Assembly: GCF_005222485.1 (NCBI RefSeq) | Contig: NZ_CP029078.1 | Span: 6,759,501-6,823,500 of the forward strand | Source: Streptomyces griseoviridis | GTDB taxonomy: Bacteria; Actinomycetota; Actinomycetes; Streptomycetales; Streptomycetaceae | Length of the DNA stretch: 64,000 nucleotides | Reading direction: 5' to 3' | In this document: positions 42,956 through 52,496 of the stretch, in pieces | How positions within the stretch are numbered: position 1 is the first letter of the stretch | How the letters are laid out: the number at the start of each line of letters is the position of its first letter | Position numbers and translations under genes: made by a program | The notes under the pieces: model-generated | What the model saw: the letters and a program-made list of their open reading frames with translations, nothing else | What the model was told of the DNA's origin: nothing | Databases searched by the model: none

Positions 42956-45900
42956 ATGCGTTTCCGTCCCATGTCCCTGCTGCTCGCCGCCGCCCTCGCG
43001 GTCGGCGGTGCCACCCCGGCCGTCGCGGCCGGTTCGGCACCCCCTGACCTCGTCGGCGACCCGACCTCGTACGTCGACCCGCTGATCGGCACCTCGAACG
43101 GCGGTGACGTCTTCCCGGGCGCCGTCGTGCCCTTCGGCATGCTCTCCTGGAGTCCGGAGAACACCCGGGGCGACGCCACCAGAACCACCGCGCCCGGCGG
43201 CTACCACTACGACGCCACCCGGATCCGCGGCTTCAGCCTCACCCACATGTCCGGCACCGGGTGCGCCGGCGGCAGCGGTGACATCCCGTTCTTCCCGTAC
43301 GCCGGTGACGTCACCTCGTCGCCCGCCGCCGACACCAAGGACGCCGTCTACGCCTCCGACTTCAGCCACGACGACGAGACCGCCGAGCCGGGCCACTACA
43401 AGGTGGGCCTCGCCTCCGGGGTGACCGCCGACCTCACCGCCACCACCCGCACCGGCTCAGGCCGTTTCACCTTCCCCGCCGACAAGCCCGCCTCGATGCT
43501 CATCCGCACCGCCAACTCCGAGGTCGGCTCCTCCGATTCGACGGTCACCATCGACCCGGCGACCCGGACCGTGTCGGGCTCCGTCACCTCCGGGAACTTC
43601 TGCGGATACCTCGACCCGGAAGGCCAACGCAGCTACTACACCCTGTACTTCACGGCCCGGTTCGACCGTGACTTCGTCGCCAACGGGACGTGGACGGACG
43701 GCACGCTGAACGCCGGTGCCGTGACCGGCTCCGGAGGGACCGGAGGCTTCGCCAGCGGTGGGCGGCCCGTCGCCGGGAAGGGGGCCGGCGGGTACGTGCG
43801 GTTCGCCGACGGCACCGGTCCCGTGGGCGTCAAGGTCGGCATCTCGTACGTCAGCCGGTCCGCCGCCGCGGCCAACCTCGCCGCCGAGAACCCTTCCCGC
43901 CGGTCCTTCGACGCGGTGCGCGACTCCGCCCGGCGGGCCTGGCGCGAGCGGCTCGGTGCCGTGCGGGTCGGTGGCGGCCAGGGCGACGAGCGGACCGTCT
44001 TCTACACCGCCCTCTACCACGCGCTGCTGCACCCGAACGTCATCAGCGACGCCGACCGCCGCTACCGGGGCAGCGACGGCGACGTGCACCGGGTCGGGCG
44101 GCGCCAGCAGGCGCAGTACGGCACCTTCTCCGGGTGGGACGTCTACCGCTCGCAGGTGCAGCTCGTGACCCTGCTCGACCCGGACATCGGCTCCGACATC
44201 GCCCAGTCGCTCTACGAACTCGCCCAGCAGAACGGCGGGATCTGGGACCGCTGGCTGCACGGTGCCGGCGGCACGCACGTCATGAACGGTGACCCCTCGC
44301 CCACCGCCCTCGCCGGGATCCGCGCCTTCGGCGGGACCGGTTTCGATCTGCGCGGGGCCCTCGACTCGTTGCTGAAGGCCGCCACCGTACCGACCGAGAA
44401 GGACCTGTCGCCGGCCGGGAAGCCGGTGCTCTCGGTGGGGCAGCGGCCCTCCCTCGACAAGTACCTGAAGGCGCACTACATGCCGTCGGTCTCCAACGCC
44501 TGGGGTGGCGCGGCCGAGACGCTGGAGATGTCCACCGCCGACTTCTCGCTCTCCCAACTCGCCGCCGCCGCAGGGCGGAAGGAGACCGCCGCCGCCTTCG
44601 CCGAGCGGGCCCAGTGGTGGCAGAACAACTTCAACATCGCCGCCGATCCCAGCGGCGGCTACATCGCCAACCGCAAGGCGGACGGCAGTTGGGTCACCGG
44701 GTTCACGCCCGGCACCGGCAACGGGTTCGTGGAGGGCACCGCCGCCCAGTACACCTGGATGGTGCAGCACAACCCCGCCGGACTCTTCGCCGCCATGGGC
44801 GGCCGGGACGCGGCGCTCGGCAGGCTCGACTCCTTCTTCCACGAGGACGACGGCGGCTGGGCCTTCACCGGCAGCGGCGGTGACAAGTCCGAGCTGGACA
44901 ACGAGCCCTCGACCAACGTGCCCTACCTGTACGACTACGCGGGCGCTCCCTACAAGGCGCAGGAGACCGTCCGGGCCGCGATGCGGCAGCTCTGGTCCAC
45001 CGAGCCGGGCGGCATCCCCGGCAACGACGACCTCGGCGCCATGTCGTCCTGGTACGTCTTCTCCGCGCTCGGCATGTATCCGCAGGTGCCGTCCCGGGCC
45101 GAACTCGTGCTGGCCTCACCGCTGTTCCCGCGCGTCGAGATCTCGCGCCCCGACGGCAACGACATCTCCGTCCGGGCGGCCGGTGCGGCGGCCGACGCCC
45201 CCTACATCCGGTCGCTGAAGGTCAACGGCCGTTCCAGCGACCGTTCCTGGCTGCCCGCGTCGTTCGTGCGGGACGGGGGCAGGCTGGACTACACGCTCTC
45301 CTCGACCCCCGACCGGAGCTGGGGCGCCTCCCAGCCGCCGCCGTCGTTCCGGGAGGGCGAGCAGCCCTACCAGATCGGCGTCGGGCCGACCGCCGCGACC
45401 CTCGCGCCCGGCGGCAGCACCGACGTCGACGTCCGGGCGCTGTCGCTGAACGGCGGCGCGGGACCCGAGGTCCGGTTCACGGTCCGCACGCCGGACGGTG
45501 TGACCGCCGACCCGGCCGAGGGCATCGTCGTCGACGGCGCGCGGCGCATCAGGCTCACCGCGGCCGACGACGCCCGACAGGGCTTCTACGACGTCCAGGT
45601 GACGGTGACCTCGGGCGACGACTCCTACCGGCAGCCCGTCTCGCTGACCGTCGCCGCGCCCGGCACCCTGCTGGCCGCCTACGACAACACCGGGGTCTCC
45701 GACGACTCAGGCGAGCACGACGAGGCCGACTACGACGGCGGTGGCTGGAGCTACTCCCGCCAGGCCCTGGCCGCCGTCGGGCTCACCCCGGGCGGGGAGG
45801 GCGCGGTCGACGGGCTCACCTTCACCTGGCCCGACTCGCCCGCGGGGCGGCCCGACAACGTCTCCGCCGACGGGCAGACCATCCAACTCCCCGAGCCCGC

Positions 45901-46222
45901 GGCGCGGTTGTCCGCCATCGGCAGCGCCGTCAACGGCAATCAGCGGGCCTCGGCCACCGTCACCTACACCGACGGCAGCACCGAGGCCGTCGACCTGTCC
46001 TTCACCGACTGGACCGTCGGCGGCGGGGGCGGCACCGTCCAGTACGGCAACGTGACCGTCGCCAAGGCCGCCTACCGGAACGTCGCGGGCGCCGACAAGG
46101 ACCCGGTGGCGACGTACGTCTTCGCCACCAAGCCGTTCTCCGCGCCCGAGGGCAAGAAGATCGCCGGCGTGCGGCTGCCCGCGAACACCGATCTGCACGT
46201 GTTCACGCTGGCCGTCAACTGA
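42956..46222 (+). CDS. secreted GH92 alpha-1,2-mannosidase
   Basis: 1088 aa, ATG with GGAGGAGG upstream. Signal peptide MRFRPMSLLLAAALAVGGAT (cleavage after AVAA). GH92 domain from YVDPLIGTSNGGDVFPGAVV to about residue 740, with GTFSGWDVYRSQVQLVTLLD, GGTHVMNGDPSPTALAG and GNDDLGAMSSWYVFSALGMY. After it, a NEW3/NPCBM-associated-like segment (VGPTAATLAPGGSTDVDVRA) and a C-terminal galactose-binding-like module (SGEHDEADYDGGGWSYSRQA). GH92 enzymes are calcium-dependent exo-mannosidases acting on N-glycans or yeast mannan. Its 3' end overlaps the convergent esterase gene by 8 bases. LacI-type sites lie upstream. Confidence 0.93.
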   Translation: MRFRPMSLLLAAALAVGGATPAVAAGSAPPDLVGDPTSYVDPLIGTSNGGDVFPGAVVPFGMLSWSPENTRGDATRTTAPGGYHYDATRIRGFSLTHMSGTGCAGGSGDIPFFPYAGDVTSSPAADTKDAVYASDFSHDDETAEPGHYKVGLASGVTADLTATTRTGSGRFTFPADKPASMLIRTANSEVGSSDSTVTIDPATRTVSGSVTSGNFCGYLDPEGQRSYYTLYFTARFDRDFVANGTWTDGTLNAGAVTGSGGTGGFASGGRPVAGKGAGGYVRFADGTGPVGVKVGISYVSRSAAAANLAAENPSRRSFDAVRDSARRAWRERLGAVRVGGGQGDERTVFYTALYHALLHPNVISDADRRYRGSDGDVHRVGRRQQAQYGTFSGWDVYRSQVQLVTLLDPDIGSDIAQSLYELAQQNGGIWDRWLHGAGGTHVMNGDPSPTALAGIRAFGGTGFDLRGALDSLLKAATVPTEKDLSPAGKPVLSVGQRPSLDKYLKAHYMPSVSNAWGGAAETLEMSTADFSLSQLAAAAGRKETAAAFAERAQWWQNNFNIAADPSGGYIANRKADGSWVTGFTPGTGNGFVEGTAAQYTWMVQHNPAGLFAAMGGRDAALGRLDSFFHEDDGGWAFTGSGGDKSELDNEPSTNVPYLYDYAGAPYKAQETVRAAMRQLWSTEPGGIPGNDDLGAMSSWYVFSALGMYPQVPSRAELVLASPLFPRVEISRPDGNDISVRAAGAAADAPYIRSLKVNGRSSDRSWLPASFVRDGGRLDYTLSSTPDRSWGASQPPPSFREGEQPYQIGVGPTAATLAPGGSTDVDVRALSLNGGAGPEVRFTVRTPDGVTADPAEGIVVDGARRIRLTAADDARQGFYDVQVTVTSGDDSYRQPVSLTVAAPGTLLAAYDNTGVSDDSGEHDEADYDGGGWSYSRQALAAVGLTPGGEGAVDGLTFTWPDSPAGRPDNVSADGQTIQLPEPAARLSAIGSAVNGNQRASATVTYTDGSTEAVDLSFTDWTVGGGGGTVQYGNVTVAKAAYRNVAGADKDPVATYVFATKPFSAPEGKKIAGVRLPANTDLHVFTLAVN

Positions 46223-47207
46223 CGTCCAACACCTGGTGCAGCCAAGCGAGTTGGCGGCGGACGTGGATCGCGTCCCCGCCCTCGTGGCCGTTGTACGGAT
46301 AGGCGTGGATCTCCTTGCGGGCGGCGCCGCCGGTCAGCTCCCCGTACCGGTTGAAGGCGGCGTACGCCCCGCTCGGCGGGCACACGGTGTCCCGCAGGCC
46401 CACCCCGAAGTGGGCCGGGGCGCGGGCCCGGCGGGCGAAGGAGATCCCCTCCAGATAGGAGAGCGTGCGGTACGCGGCCGTCTCGGCGCCCCGGTGGACC
46501 GCCAGATAGGCCGCGATCTCGCCGTACGGGCCGGCGTCGGTGAGTTCGAGGGCGCGCCGGATGCCGCAGAGCAGCGGCGCGCTGACGACCGTCGCCGCCA
46601 GGTCGTGGACCAGGCCCGCCACCGCCAGGGCGATGCCGCCGCCCTGGCTGTTGCCGACCGCGGCCACCCGGGCGCCGTCGACACCCGGTAGCGCGCGCAC
46701 GGCCGTCACCGCGCGGACCGCGTCCGTGATCAGCCGCCGGTAGTGGTGGTCCCGCGCGGCGAGCAGTCCGCGCACGGCCGGTCCTGGGCCGCCCGGCGCG
46801 CAGGCGTGCGGGTCGGGTGTCGCGCCGCCGCTGCCGTACTGGTCGCCCTGGCCGCGGTTGTCCATCAGCAGATGCGCGTATCCGGCGTTCACCCAGGTCA
46901 GCCGCTCGTGCGGCAGCCCGCGGCCGCGGCCGTACCCCGCGAACTCGACGACGGCGGGGAGCGGGCCACGGGTGTGGGCCGGGCGGCTGAACCAGGCGCG
47001 GACCGGGTCGCCCGCGAAGCCGCGGAACGTCACGTCCCAGGACTCGGTGAGGCGCAGCCCCGAGCCCACCGGGCGGACCGAGACCAGCGGGTCCGGTCCG
47101 GCGGCCTCGGCGAGGGTGTCGTGCCAGAACGGGTCGAAGTCGTCGGGCTCCTCGACGGCCGGACGGTGGCGCTCCAGTTCGGGCAGCGGCAGGTCGAACG
47201 CGGGCAC
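46215..47207 (-). CDS. acetylxylan esterase / cephalosporin-C deacetylase family (AXE1, CE7)
   Basis: 330 aa, GTG with GAGG seven bases upstream. Alpha/beta hydrolase features: VEFAGYGRGRGLPHERLTWV (RGQG-type motif in LLMDNRGQGDQYG), the nucleophile in AAVGNSQGGGIALAVAGLVH (GxSxGG), and catalytic His in YPYNGHEGGDA. No signal peptide, so cytoplasmic: it should deacetylate imported oligosaccharides. It is convergent with the GH92 gene and divergent from the ABC operon, sharing a 228-base promoter region with it. Confidence 0.92.
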   Translation of the reverse strand: MPAFDLPLPELERHRPAVEEPDDFDPFWHDTLAEAAGPDPLVSVRPVGSGLRLTESWDVTFRGFAGDPVRAWFSRPAHTRGPLPAVVEFAGYGRGRGLPHERLTWVNAGYAHLLMDNRGQGDQYGSGGATPDPHACAPGGPGPAVRGLLAARDHHYRRLITDAVRAVTAVRALPGVDGARVAAVGNSQGGGIALAVAGLVHDLAATVVSAPLLCGIRRALELTDAGPYGEIAAYLAVHRGAETAAYRTLSYLEGISFARRARAPAHFGVGLRDTVCPPSGAYAAFNRYGELTGGAARKEIHAYPYNGHEGGDAIHVRRQLAWLHQVLDVS

Positions 47208-47323
47208 GCGGACACCTCGCAGGAGTCGGTCACGATGCGGAAACTTGCGGAGTTCGCTGGCTTCGGTCTCCGGGTCGTACCCCTTTCGTCGGCGCTTCCA
47301 ACTCGCCTCTCATGGATCGACCG

Positions 47324-47393
47324 AGCGCTGCCAGAGTCATTGACAGCGCTTTCTGGGTGCCTCTAAGTTGCCGCGAGGTTACCGGTAAGCGCT
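47324..47393. promoter_or_regulatory. cluster of LacI-type AGCGCT sites
   Basis: Three AGCGCT cores at 47324, 47345 and 47388 in the esterase/ABC divergent region. The middle one, GACAGCGCTTTC, is one mismatch from a perfect 12-bp palindrome, as for sugar-responsive LacI regulators. The others are weaker. Confidence 0.45.
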
Positions 47394-47435
47394 CGAAAGT
47401 TTCGGTTCCGCGTCTCCCGTCCGAGAGGACCGAGC

Positions 47436-48422
47436 ATGAGCACGCCCACCCGATCGGCCTCTCCACCCGGCACCGAGGACCTGCCCGCGACCGCCGGTCC
47501 GCCACCCCGCCCGACCGCGCGCGCAGGGCGACGACGGACGCTGCGCCGGGAGTGGCAGCTGTACTCGCTCGCCGTGCTGCCGCTGCTGTTCTTCCTGGTC
47601 TTCCGCTATCTGCCGATGATCGGCAACGTCATCGCCTTCCGCCGGTTCGAACCGGGCGGCTCCCTCTTCGGCGAGAGCTGGGTCGGCCTGCGCTATGTGC
47701 GCATGTTCCTCACCGACCCCACCTTCTGGCAGGTCTTCCGCAACACGCTCTGGCTCGGCGGGCTGACCTTGGTCTGCTGCTTCCCGGTGCCGATCGTGCT
47801 CGCCCTGCTGCTCAACGAGGTCCGCAGACGCTCGCTGAAACGGTTCGTGCAGTCGGTTTCCTATCTGCCGCACTTCCTGTCGATCGTCATCGTCGCCGGT
47901 GTCACCTTGCAGATGCTCGCCAGTGACGGACCGGTCAACCATCTGCTGGGCTGGTTCGGGCACGATCCGGTCAGATTCGCCCAGGAACCGGGCTGGTTCC
48001 GTACGATCTTCGTCGGCTCGGAGATCTGGCAGACCGCGGGCTGGGGCACCATCCTCTACCTCGCCGCCCTCACCACCGTCGACGAGGACCTCTACGAGGC
48101 CGCCCGCATCGACGGCGCGAACCGCTGGCGGCAGATCTGGCACGTCACCCTGCCCGGCATCCGCCCCACCATGATCACCCTGCTCATCCTGAACATCGGC
48201 ACCTTCATGGCGGTCGGCTTCGAGAAGATCCTGCTGCTCTACAACCCGCTGACCTACCCGACCGCCGACGTGATCTCGACGTATCTGTACCGGGCCGGAG
48301 TCGAGTCCAACAGCTTCAGCTACGCCGCCGCCATCGGCCTGTTCGAGGCGGTCATCGGACTGGTGCTGATCACCTCCGCCAACCAGCTGTCCCGGCGCAC
48401 GGTCGGGACGAGCCTGTGGTGA
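47436..48422 (+). CDS. carbohydrate ABC transporter permease (LplB type)
   Basis: 328 aa, GAGAGGA before the ATG. Six predicted spans (LYSLAVLPLLFFLVFRYLPM, TLWLGGLTLVCCFPVPIVLA, FLSIVIVAGVTLQML and others) and the EAA loop EAARIDGANRWRQIWHVTLP that contacts the ATPase. First permease of an oligosaccharide importer. Its stop overlaps the second permease (GTGA). No ATPase gene lies in the operon; Streptomyces importers of this class use the shared MsiK. Confidence 0.92.
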   Translation: MSTPTRSASPPGTEDLPATAGPPPRPTARAGRRRTLRREWQLYSLAVLPLLFFLVFRYLPMIGNVIAFRRFEPGGSLFGESWVGLRYVRMFLTDPTFWQVFRNTLWLGGLTLVCCFPVPIVLALLLNEVRRRSLKRFVQSVSYLPHFLSIVIVAGVTLQMLASDGPVNHLLGWFGHDPVRFAQEPGWFRTIFVGSEIWQTAGWGTILYLAALTTVDEDLYEAARIDGANRWRQIWHVTLPGIRPTMITLLILNIGTFMAVGFEKILLLYNPLTYPTADVISTYLYRAGVESNSFSYAAAIGLFEAVIGLVLITSANQLSRRTVGTSLW

Positions 48423-49288
48423 GGCCGAGCCGCTCCCACCGGGCCTTCCAGGGCGCCAACGGTGTGATCCTCAGCCTCGTCGTGCTGGTCACCCTGTACC
48501 CGTTCGTCAACATCGTCGCCCGCTCCTTCAGCGGCGAACGGCAGATCAGGGCCGGTGAGGTCACCCTGTGGCCCAAGGGGTTCAACCTCACCACCTACCG
48601 GATCGTCCTCCACGACGGCACGTTCTGGCGCAGCTACGGCAACACCGTGTTCTACACCGTCGTCTCGACCCTCGTGGCGATGGTCCTGACCACCTGCTAC
48701 GCCTACGTCCTGTCGAAACGCGACCTCAGGGGACGCCAACTGCTGGTGGGCGTGGCCGTGTTCACCATGTTCTTCACCGGCGGGCTCATCCCCAACTACG
48801 TCCTGATCACCAGCCTCGGCCTGAAGAACTCCGTGTGGGCGCTGGCCGTGCCCAACGCCATCAGCGTCTTCAACCTGCTGGTGATGAAGGCCTTCTTCGA
48901 GAGTCTGCCGGACGAGCTGGAGGAGGCAGCGCAGATCGACGGCCTCAGCACCTACGGCATCCTGCTGCGGATCGTGCTGCCGCTGTCGAAGGCGGTGGTC
49001 GCGACGATGGTGCTGTTCTACTCGGTGTCCTTCTGGAACTCCTGGTTCGGCGCCTTCCTCTACCTGGACCGGCCCGAACTGATGCCGGTCACCGTCTACT
49101 TGCGCAACCTCATCGCGGGCGCCACCGGCGGCTCGGGCACCGGAGCGGCCACCGAGCAGCTCACCCAGGTCGCCGCCAACATCCAGGCGGTCACCATCGT
49201 GCTCACCGCGCTGCCCATCCTCTGTGTCTACCCGCTCGTCCAGCGCTACTTCGTGTCGGGCGTGATGCTCGGCGCCGTCAAGGGCTGA
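48419..49288 (+). CDS. carbohydrate ABC transporter permease (YtcP/MalG type)
   Basis: 289 aa. GTG at 48419 (or 48416) overlaps the previous stop. Spans include ANGVILSLVVLVTLYPFVNI, VAVFTMFFTGGLIPNYVLIT; EAA loop ELEEAAQIDGLSTYGILLRI. The FTGGLIPNYV motif is typical of the YtcP subgroup that serves rhamnogalacturonan- or xylan-type oligosaccharide importers. Second permease of the complex. Confidence 0.92.
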   Translation: MRPSRSHRAFQGANGVILSLVVLVTLYPFVNIVARSFSGERQIRAGEVTLWPKGFNLTTYRIVLHDGTFWRSYGNTVFYTVVSTLVAMVLTTCYAYVLSKRDLRGRQLLVGVAVFTMFFTGGLIPNYVLITSLGLKNSVWALAVPNAISVFNLLVMKAFFESLPDELEEAAQIDGLSTYGILLRIVLPLSKAVVATMVLFYSVSFWNSWFGAFLYLDRPELMPVTVYLRNLIAGATGGSGTGAATEQLTQVAANIQAVTIVLTALPILCVYPLVQRYFVSGVMLGAVKG

Positions 49289-49326
49289 CCGGCCGCCCGG
49301 CCGACCTACGGGACAAGGGAGTTTCC

Positions 49327-51000
49327 GTGCAGAACGGAGTATCCGTACCGAACGCCGGACAGCTGTCACGGCGTCAGATGCTGGCCGCCGCGGGCTTCGC
49401 CGGCCTGGCGGCGCTCACCGGCTGCGGCGGCGGAGGCGACGGCGGCGGCACCAAGGACCTGTCGAAGAAGCGGCACGGCGCGATGAAGGAGTACCGCGCC
49501 GGCACCCGGTTCACGGCGACCGCGCCGCTCGCCTTCTCGATGCTGCACAACGACAACCCCGGCTATCCCCTCAAGAGCGGCTGGCTGTTCTGGAAGGAGC
49601 TGACCCGACTCACCGGCATCACGGTCAGACCCGTCGACGTCCCGCTGAGCGACTACGAGAAGAAGCGCAGCCTGCTCATCGGCGCGGGCGACGCGCCCTT
49701 CCTCATCCCCAAGACGTACCACCCCTCCGAGGCCGCCTTCGTCTCCTCCGGCGCGATCCTCCCGGTCAGCGAGTACACCCACCTGATGCCCAACTTCCGG
49801 GCCAAGGTGAAGAACTGGCGGCTGGAACCGGAGATCGACTCCATCCGCCAGTCCGACGGCAAGTACTACCTGCTGCCCGGACTGCACGAGCGGCCCAGGT
49901 CCGGCTACTCGCTGGCGCTGCGCACGGACGTCCTGGACCGGCACGGACTGGCCCTGCCCACCACCTGGGACGAGGTGCGCGGCGTCTTCGCGGCGCTCAA
50001 GGAGGAGTACCCCGACCGGTACCCGCTCTCCGACCGGTGGTCCACCAACACCCAGTTCCCGGCAGGGGCGTTGATGGGCTACCTCGGCCAGGCGTACGGG
50101 GTCAGGGCCGGCTGGTCCTACGACAACATCAGCTGGGACGACGCCCGGAAGGAGTTCGTCTTCACCGGCGCGACGGACGCCTTCCGCCAGGTCGTCGAGT
50201 ACCTGCGCGGACTCGTAGCCGAGAAGCTCATGGACCCCGAGAGCTTCACCCAGTCCGACGACGACGCGGTGAAGAAGCTCCTGGGTGAGCGGAGCTTCGC
50301 CATCAGCGCCAACCCGCAGGAGCTGGTGCAGAACTACCGCTACAACCTCACCCGGCAGGTCAAGGGCGCCACCATCGACATGGTGCCGGTGCCGATCGGC
50401 CCGGCGGGCTCCGTGGTGCCGGGCGGGCTGCGCCTGGAGAACGGCGTCATGGTGTCGAGCAAGGCGCTGGCCGGCACCGACTTCGTCGCGATGATGCAGT
50501 TCGTGGACTGGCTCTGGTACTCCGACGAGGGCCAGCGCTTCGCCAAGTGGGGTGTCGAGGGCGTCACTTACACCTACAGCGACGGGAAGTACCGGATCGC
50601 GGACGGTATCTCCCTGATGGGCTCGGACCCGTCCGCGCCGAAGGACCTCCAGAAGGACTACGGCTTCTTCAACGGCGTCTTCACCTACGGCGGCAGCTGG
50701 TCCCTGGTCTCCTCGTCCTTCTCCCCGGACGAGAAGAAGTTCCAGGACGCCATGAGCCGCCGCCGGCAGCTGCCCATCGACCCGGCGCACCCGCTGGAGT
50801 CCTCCGAGCAGGAGCAGGCCTCCCTGTGGGACACCCCGCTCAGGGACCACGTCACCCAGAACAGCCTCCAGTTCATCCTCGGCAAACGCCCCCTGTCCCA
50901 ATGGGGCGCCTATGTGGGCGAGTTGAAGACCAAGAACATGGGCCGGCTGGTCGACCTGCACAACGCGGCCCACGAGCGCTTCAAGAAGGAGAACGGGTGA
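49327..51000 (+). CDS. extracellular solute-binding lipoprotein of sugar ABC importer
   Basis: 557 aa, GTG with AAGGGAG five bases upstream. The N-terminus SRRQMLAAAGFAGLAALTGC combines a Tat-like RR with a lipobox (LTGC), so it is an anchored lipoprotein. The length exceeds typical 400-450 aa binding proteins and matches the LplA/YtcQ group that accompanies YtcP-type permeases. Motifs such as RWSTNTQFPAGALMGYLGQA and MMQFVDWLWYSDEGQRFAKW are typical. It captures oligosaccharides at the membrane. It is followed by GH39, YesL and GH42 genes with overlaps. Confidence 0.92.
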   Translation: MQNGVSVPNAGQLSRRQMLAAAGFAGLAALTGCGGGGDGGGTKDLSKKRHGAMKEYRAGTRFTATAPLAFSMLHNDNPGYPLKSGWLFWKELTRLTGITVRPVDVPLSDYEKKRSLLIGAGDAPFLIPKTYHPSEAAFVSSGAILPVSEYTHLMPNFRAKVKNWRLEPEIDSIRQSDGKYYLLPGLHERPRSGYSLALRTDVLDRHGLALPTTWDEVRGVFAALKEEYPDRYPLSDRWSTNTQFPAGALMGYLGQAYGVRAGWSYDNISWDDARKEFVFTGATDAFRQVVEYLRGLVAEKLMDPESFTQSDDDAVKKLLGERSFAISANPQELVQNYRYNLTRQVKGATIDMVPVPIGPAGSVVPGGLRLENGVMVSSKALAGTDFVAMMQFVDWLWYSDEGQRFAKWGVEGVTYTYSDGKYRIADGISLMGSDPSAPKDLQKDYGFFNGVFTYGGSWSLVSSSFSPDEKKFQDAMSRRRQLPIDPAHPLESSEQEQASLWDTPLRDHVTQNSLQFILGKRPLSQWGAYVGELKTKNMGRLVDLHNAAHERFKKENG

Positions 51001-52496
51001 CGCCCGACGAGCCGGTCCCCGCCTTCTCCGACGCCTGGCGGTACTGCGTCGGCACCGGCCGCACCGAACTCGCCCTGCGCCGCGACTACCAGGACTCCCT
51101 CGCCCTCCTCCAGCGCGACATCGGCTTCCGGCACATCAGGGGCCACGGCCTCTTCAGCGACGGCATGGGCGTCCACCGTCCCTACACCTGGCAGGGCGAA
51201 CGCCGGGTCAGGCACGCCTTCACCTACGTCGACCAGATTGTCGACGCCTACCTCGGCCTCGGCATCCGGCCCTTTCTCGAACTCGGTTTCATGCCGCCCG
51301 AGTTGGCGTCGGGCAGCCAGACGGTGTTCTGGTGGCGCGGGAACGTGACCCCGCCCGCCTCGCACCAGGAGTGGGCCGCGCTGGTCGGCGACACCGTCAG
51401 CCACCTCGTCGACCGGTACGGCCTCGACGAGGTGCGGACCTGGCCGATCGAGGTCTGGAACGAACCCAACCTCACCTTCTTCTGGCAGGACGCGGACGAG
51501 TCCGCCTACCACCGGCTCTACGAGGTGACCGCGCACGCCGTCAAGGACGTCGACGCGCACCTCCAGGTCGGGGGCCCGGCGGTCTCACCCGGCGCCGACG
51601 ACTGGCTCGACCGGTTCGCGGAGTTCGCCGAACGCCGGGACGTGCCGGTCGACTTCGTCTCCAAGCACGCCTACACCTCCGGCCCGGCCCAGCACGTGCC
51701 GTTCGGCGTCCACCAGACGCTGGCCCCCGCGACCGACCTGCTCACCCAGTTCGCCACCCCGCGCGAGCGCCTCACGGGCACCCGGCTGGCCGGGCTCCCT
51801 GTCCACATCACGGAGTTCAACTCCTCCTACCGGCCCGACAACCCGATCCACGACACCGCCTTCCACGCCGCCTACCTCGCCCCGGTCCTCGCGGCGGGCG
51901 GCGACCACGTCGACTCGTTCTCCTACTGGACGTTCAGCGACGTGTTCGAGGAGGCCGGGGTGCCGACCTCCCTCTTCCACGGCGGGTTCGGACTGCTCAC
52001 CCACCGGCAGGTCAAGAAGCCGACCTACCACCTGTACGCCTTCCTCGCCCGGATGGGACGGCACCTGCTCGCCCGCGGCGACGACCACCTCGTCACCCGG
52101 CACCCCGACGGCCGGGTGACCGTCCTCGCCTGGGCACCGGTCGACGCCACCGGCGCCACCCCAGGACCCGAACGCCACCGGGTCAGGCTGTCCGTGCCGT
52201 TCGCCGCCGCGGCGGCCGCCGTCCACCGCTCCACGGTGGACGAGGAGTACGGCAACGCCCGCGCGGCCTGGCAGCACATGGGCGGCCCGCACTCGCCCCG
52301 GCCCCGCGCGCTCGACCTGCTGCGGGAGGCCGCCGAGCCGGCCCGCCGCCACGGACGGCTGCCGGCCGACAACGGCCGCGTCGACCTCGACCTGACCCTC
52401 ACCCGCCACGAGGTCACCCTCGTCGAACTGGACCCCGTACGGGACGAGACCCCGCAGTGGTGGGACGAGGGGCGGCTCCTGGGGAGGGAGGGGTGA
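50997..52496 (+). CDS. GH39 beta-xylosidase
   Basis: 499 aa, GTG overlapping the previous stop. TIM barrel with acid/base Glu in TWPIEVWNEPNLTFFW (E156) and nucleophile Glu in LPVHITEFNSSYRPDNP (E273). HIRGHGLFSDGMGVHR near the N-terminus and SYWTFSDVFEEAGVP are GH39 hallmarks. No signal peptide: it cleaves imported xylo-oligosaccharides in the cytoplasm. Confidence 0.93.
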   Translation: MTPDEPVPAFSDAWRYCVGTGRTELALRRDYQDSLALLQRDIGFRHIRGHGLFSDGMGVHRPYTWQGERRVRHAFTYVDQIVDAYLGLGIRPFLELGFMPPELASGSQTVFWWRGNVTPPASHQEWAALVGDTVSHLVDRYGLDEVRTWPIEVWNEPNLTFFWQDADESAYHRLYEVTAHAVKDVDAHLQVGGPAVSPGADDWLDRFAEFAERRDVPVDFVSKHAYTSGPAQHVPFGVHQTLAPATDLLTQFATPRERLTGTRLAGLPVHITEFNSSYRPDNPIHDTAFHAAYLAPVLAAGGDHVDSFSYWTFSDVFEEAGVPTSLFHGGFGLLTHRQVKKPTYHLYAFLARMGRHLLARGDDHLVTRHPDGRVTVLAWAPVDATGATPGPERHRVRLSVPFAAAAAAVHRSTVDEEYGNARAAWQHMGGPHSPRPRALDLLREAAEPARRHGRLPADNGRVDLDLTLTRHEVTLVELDPVRDETPQWWDEGRLLGREG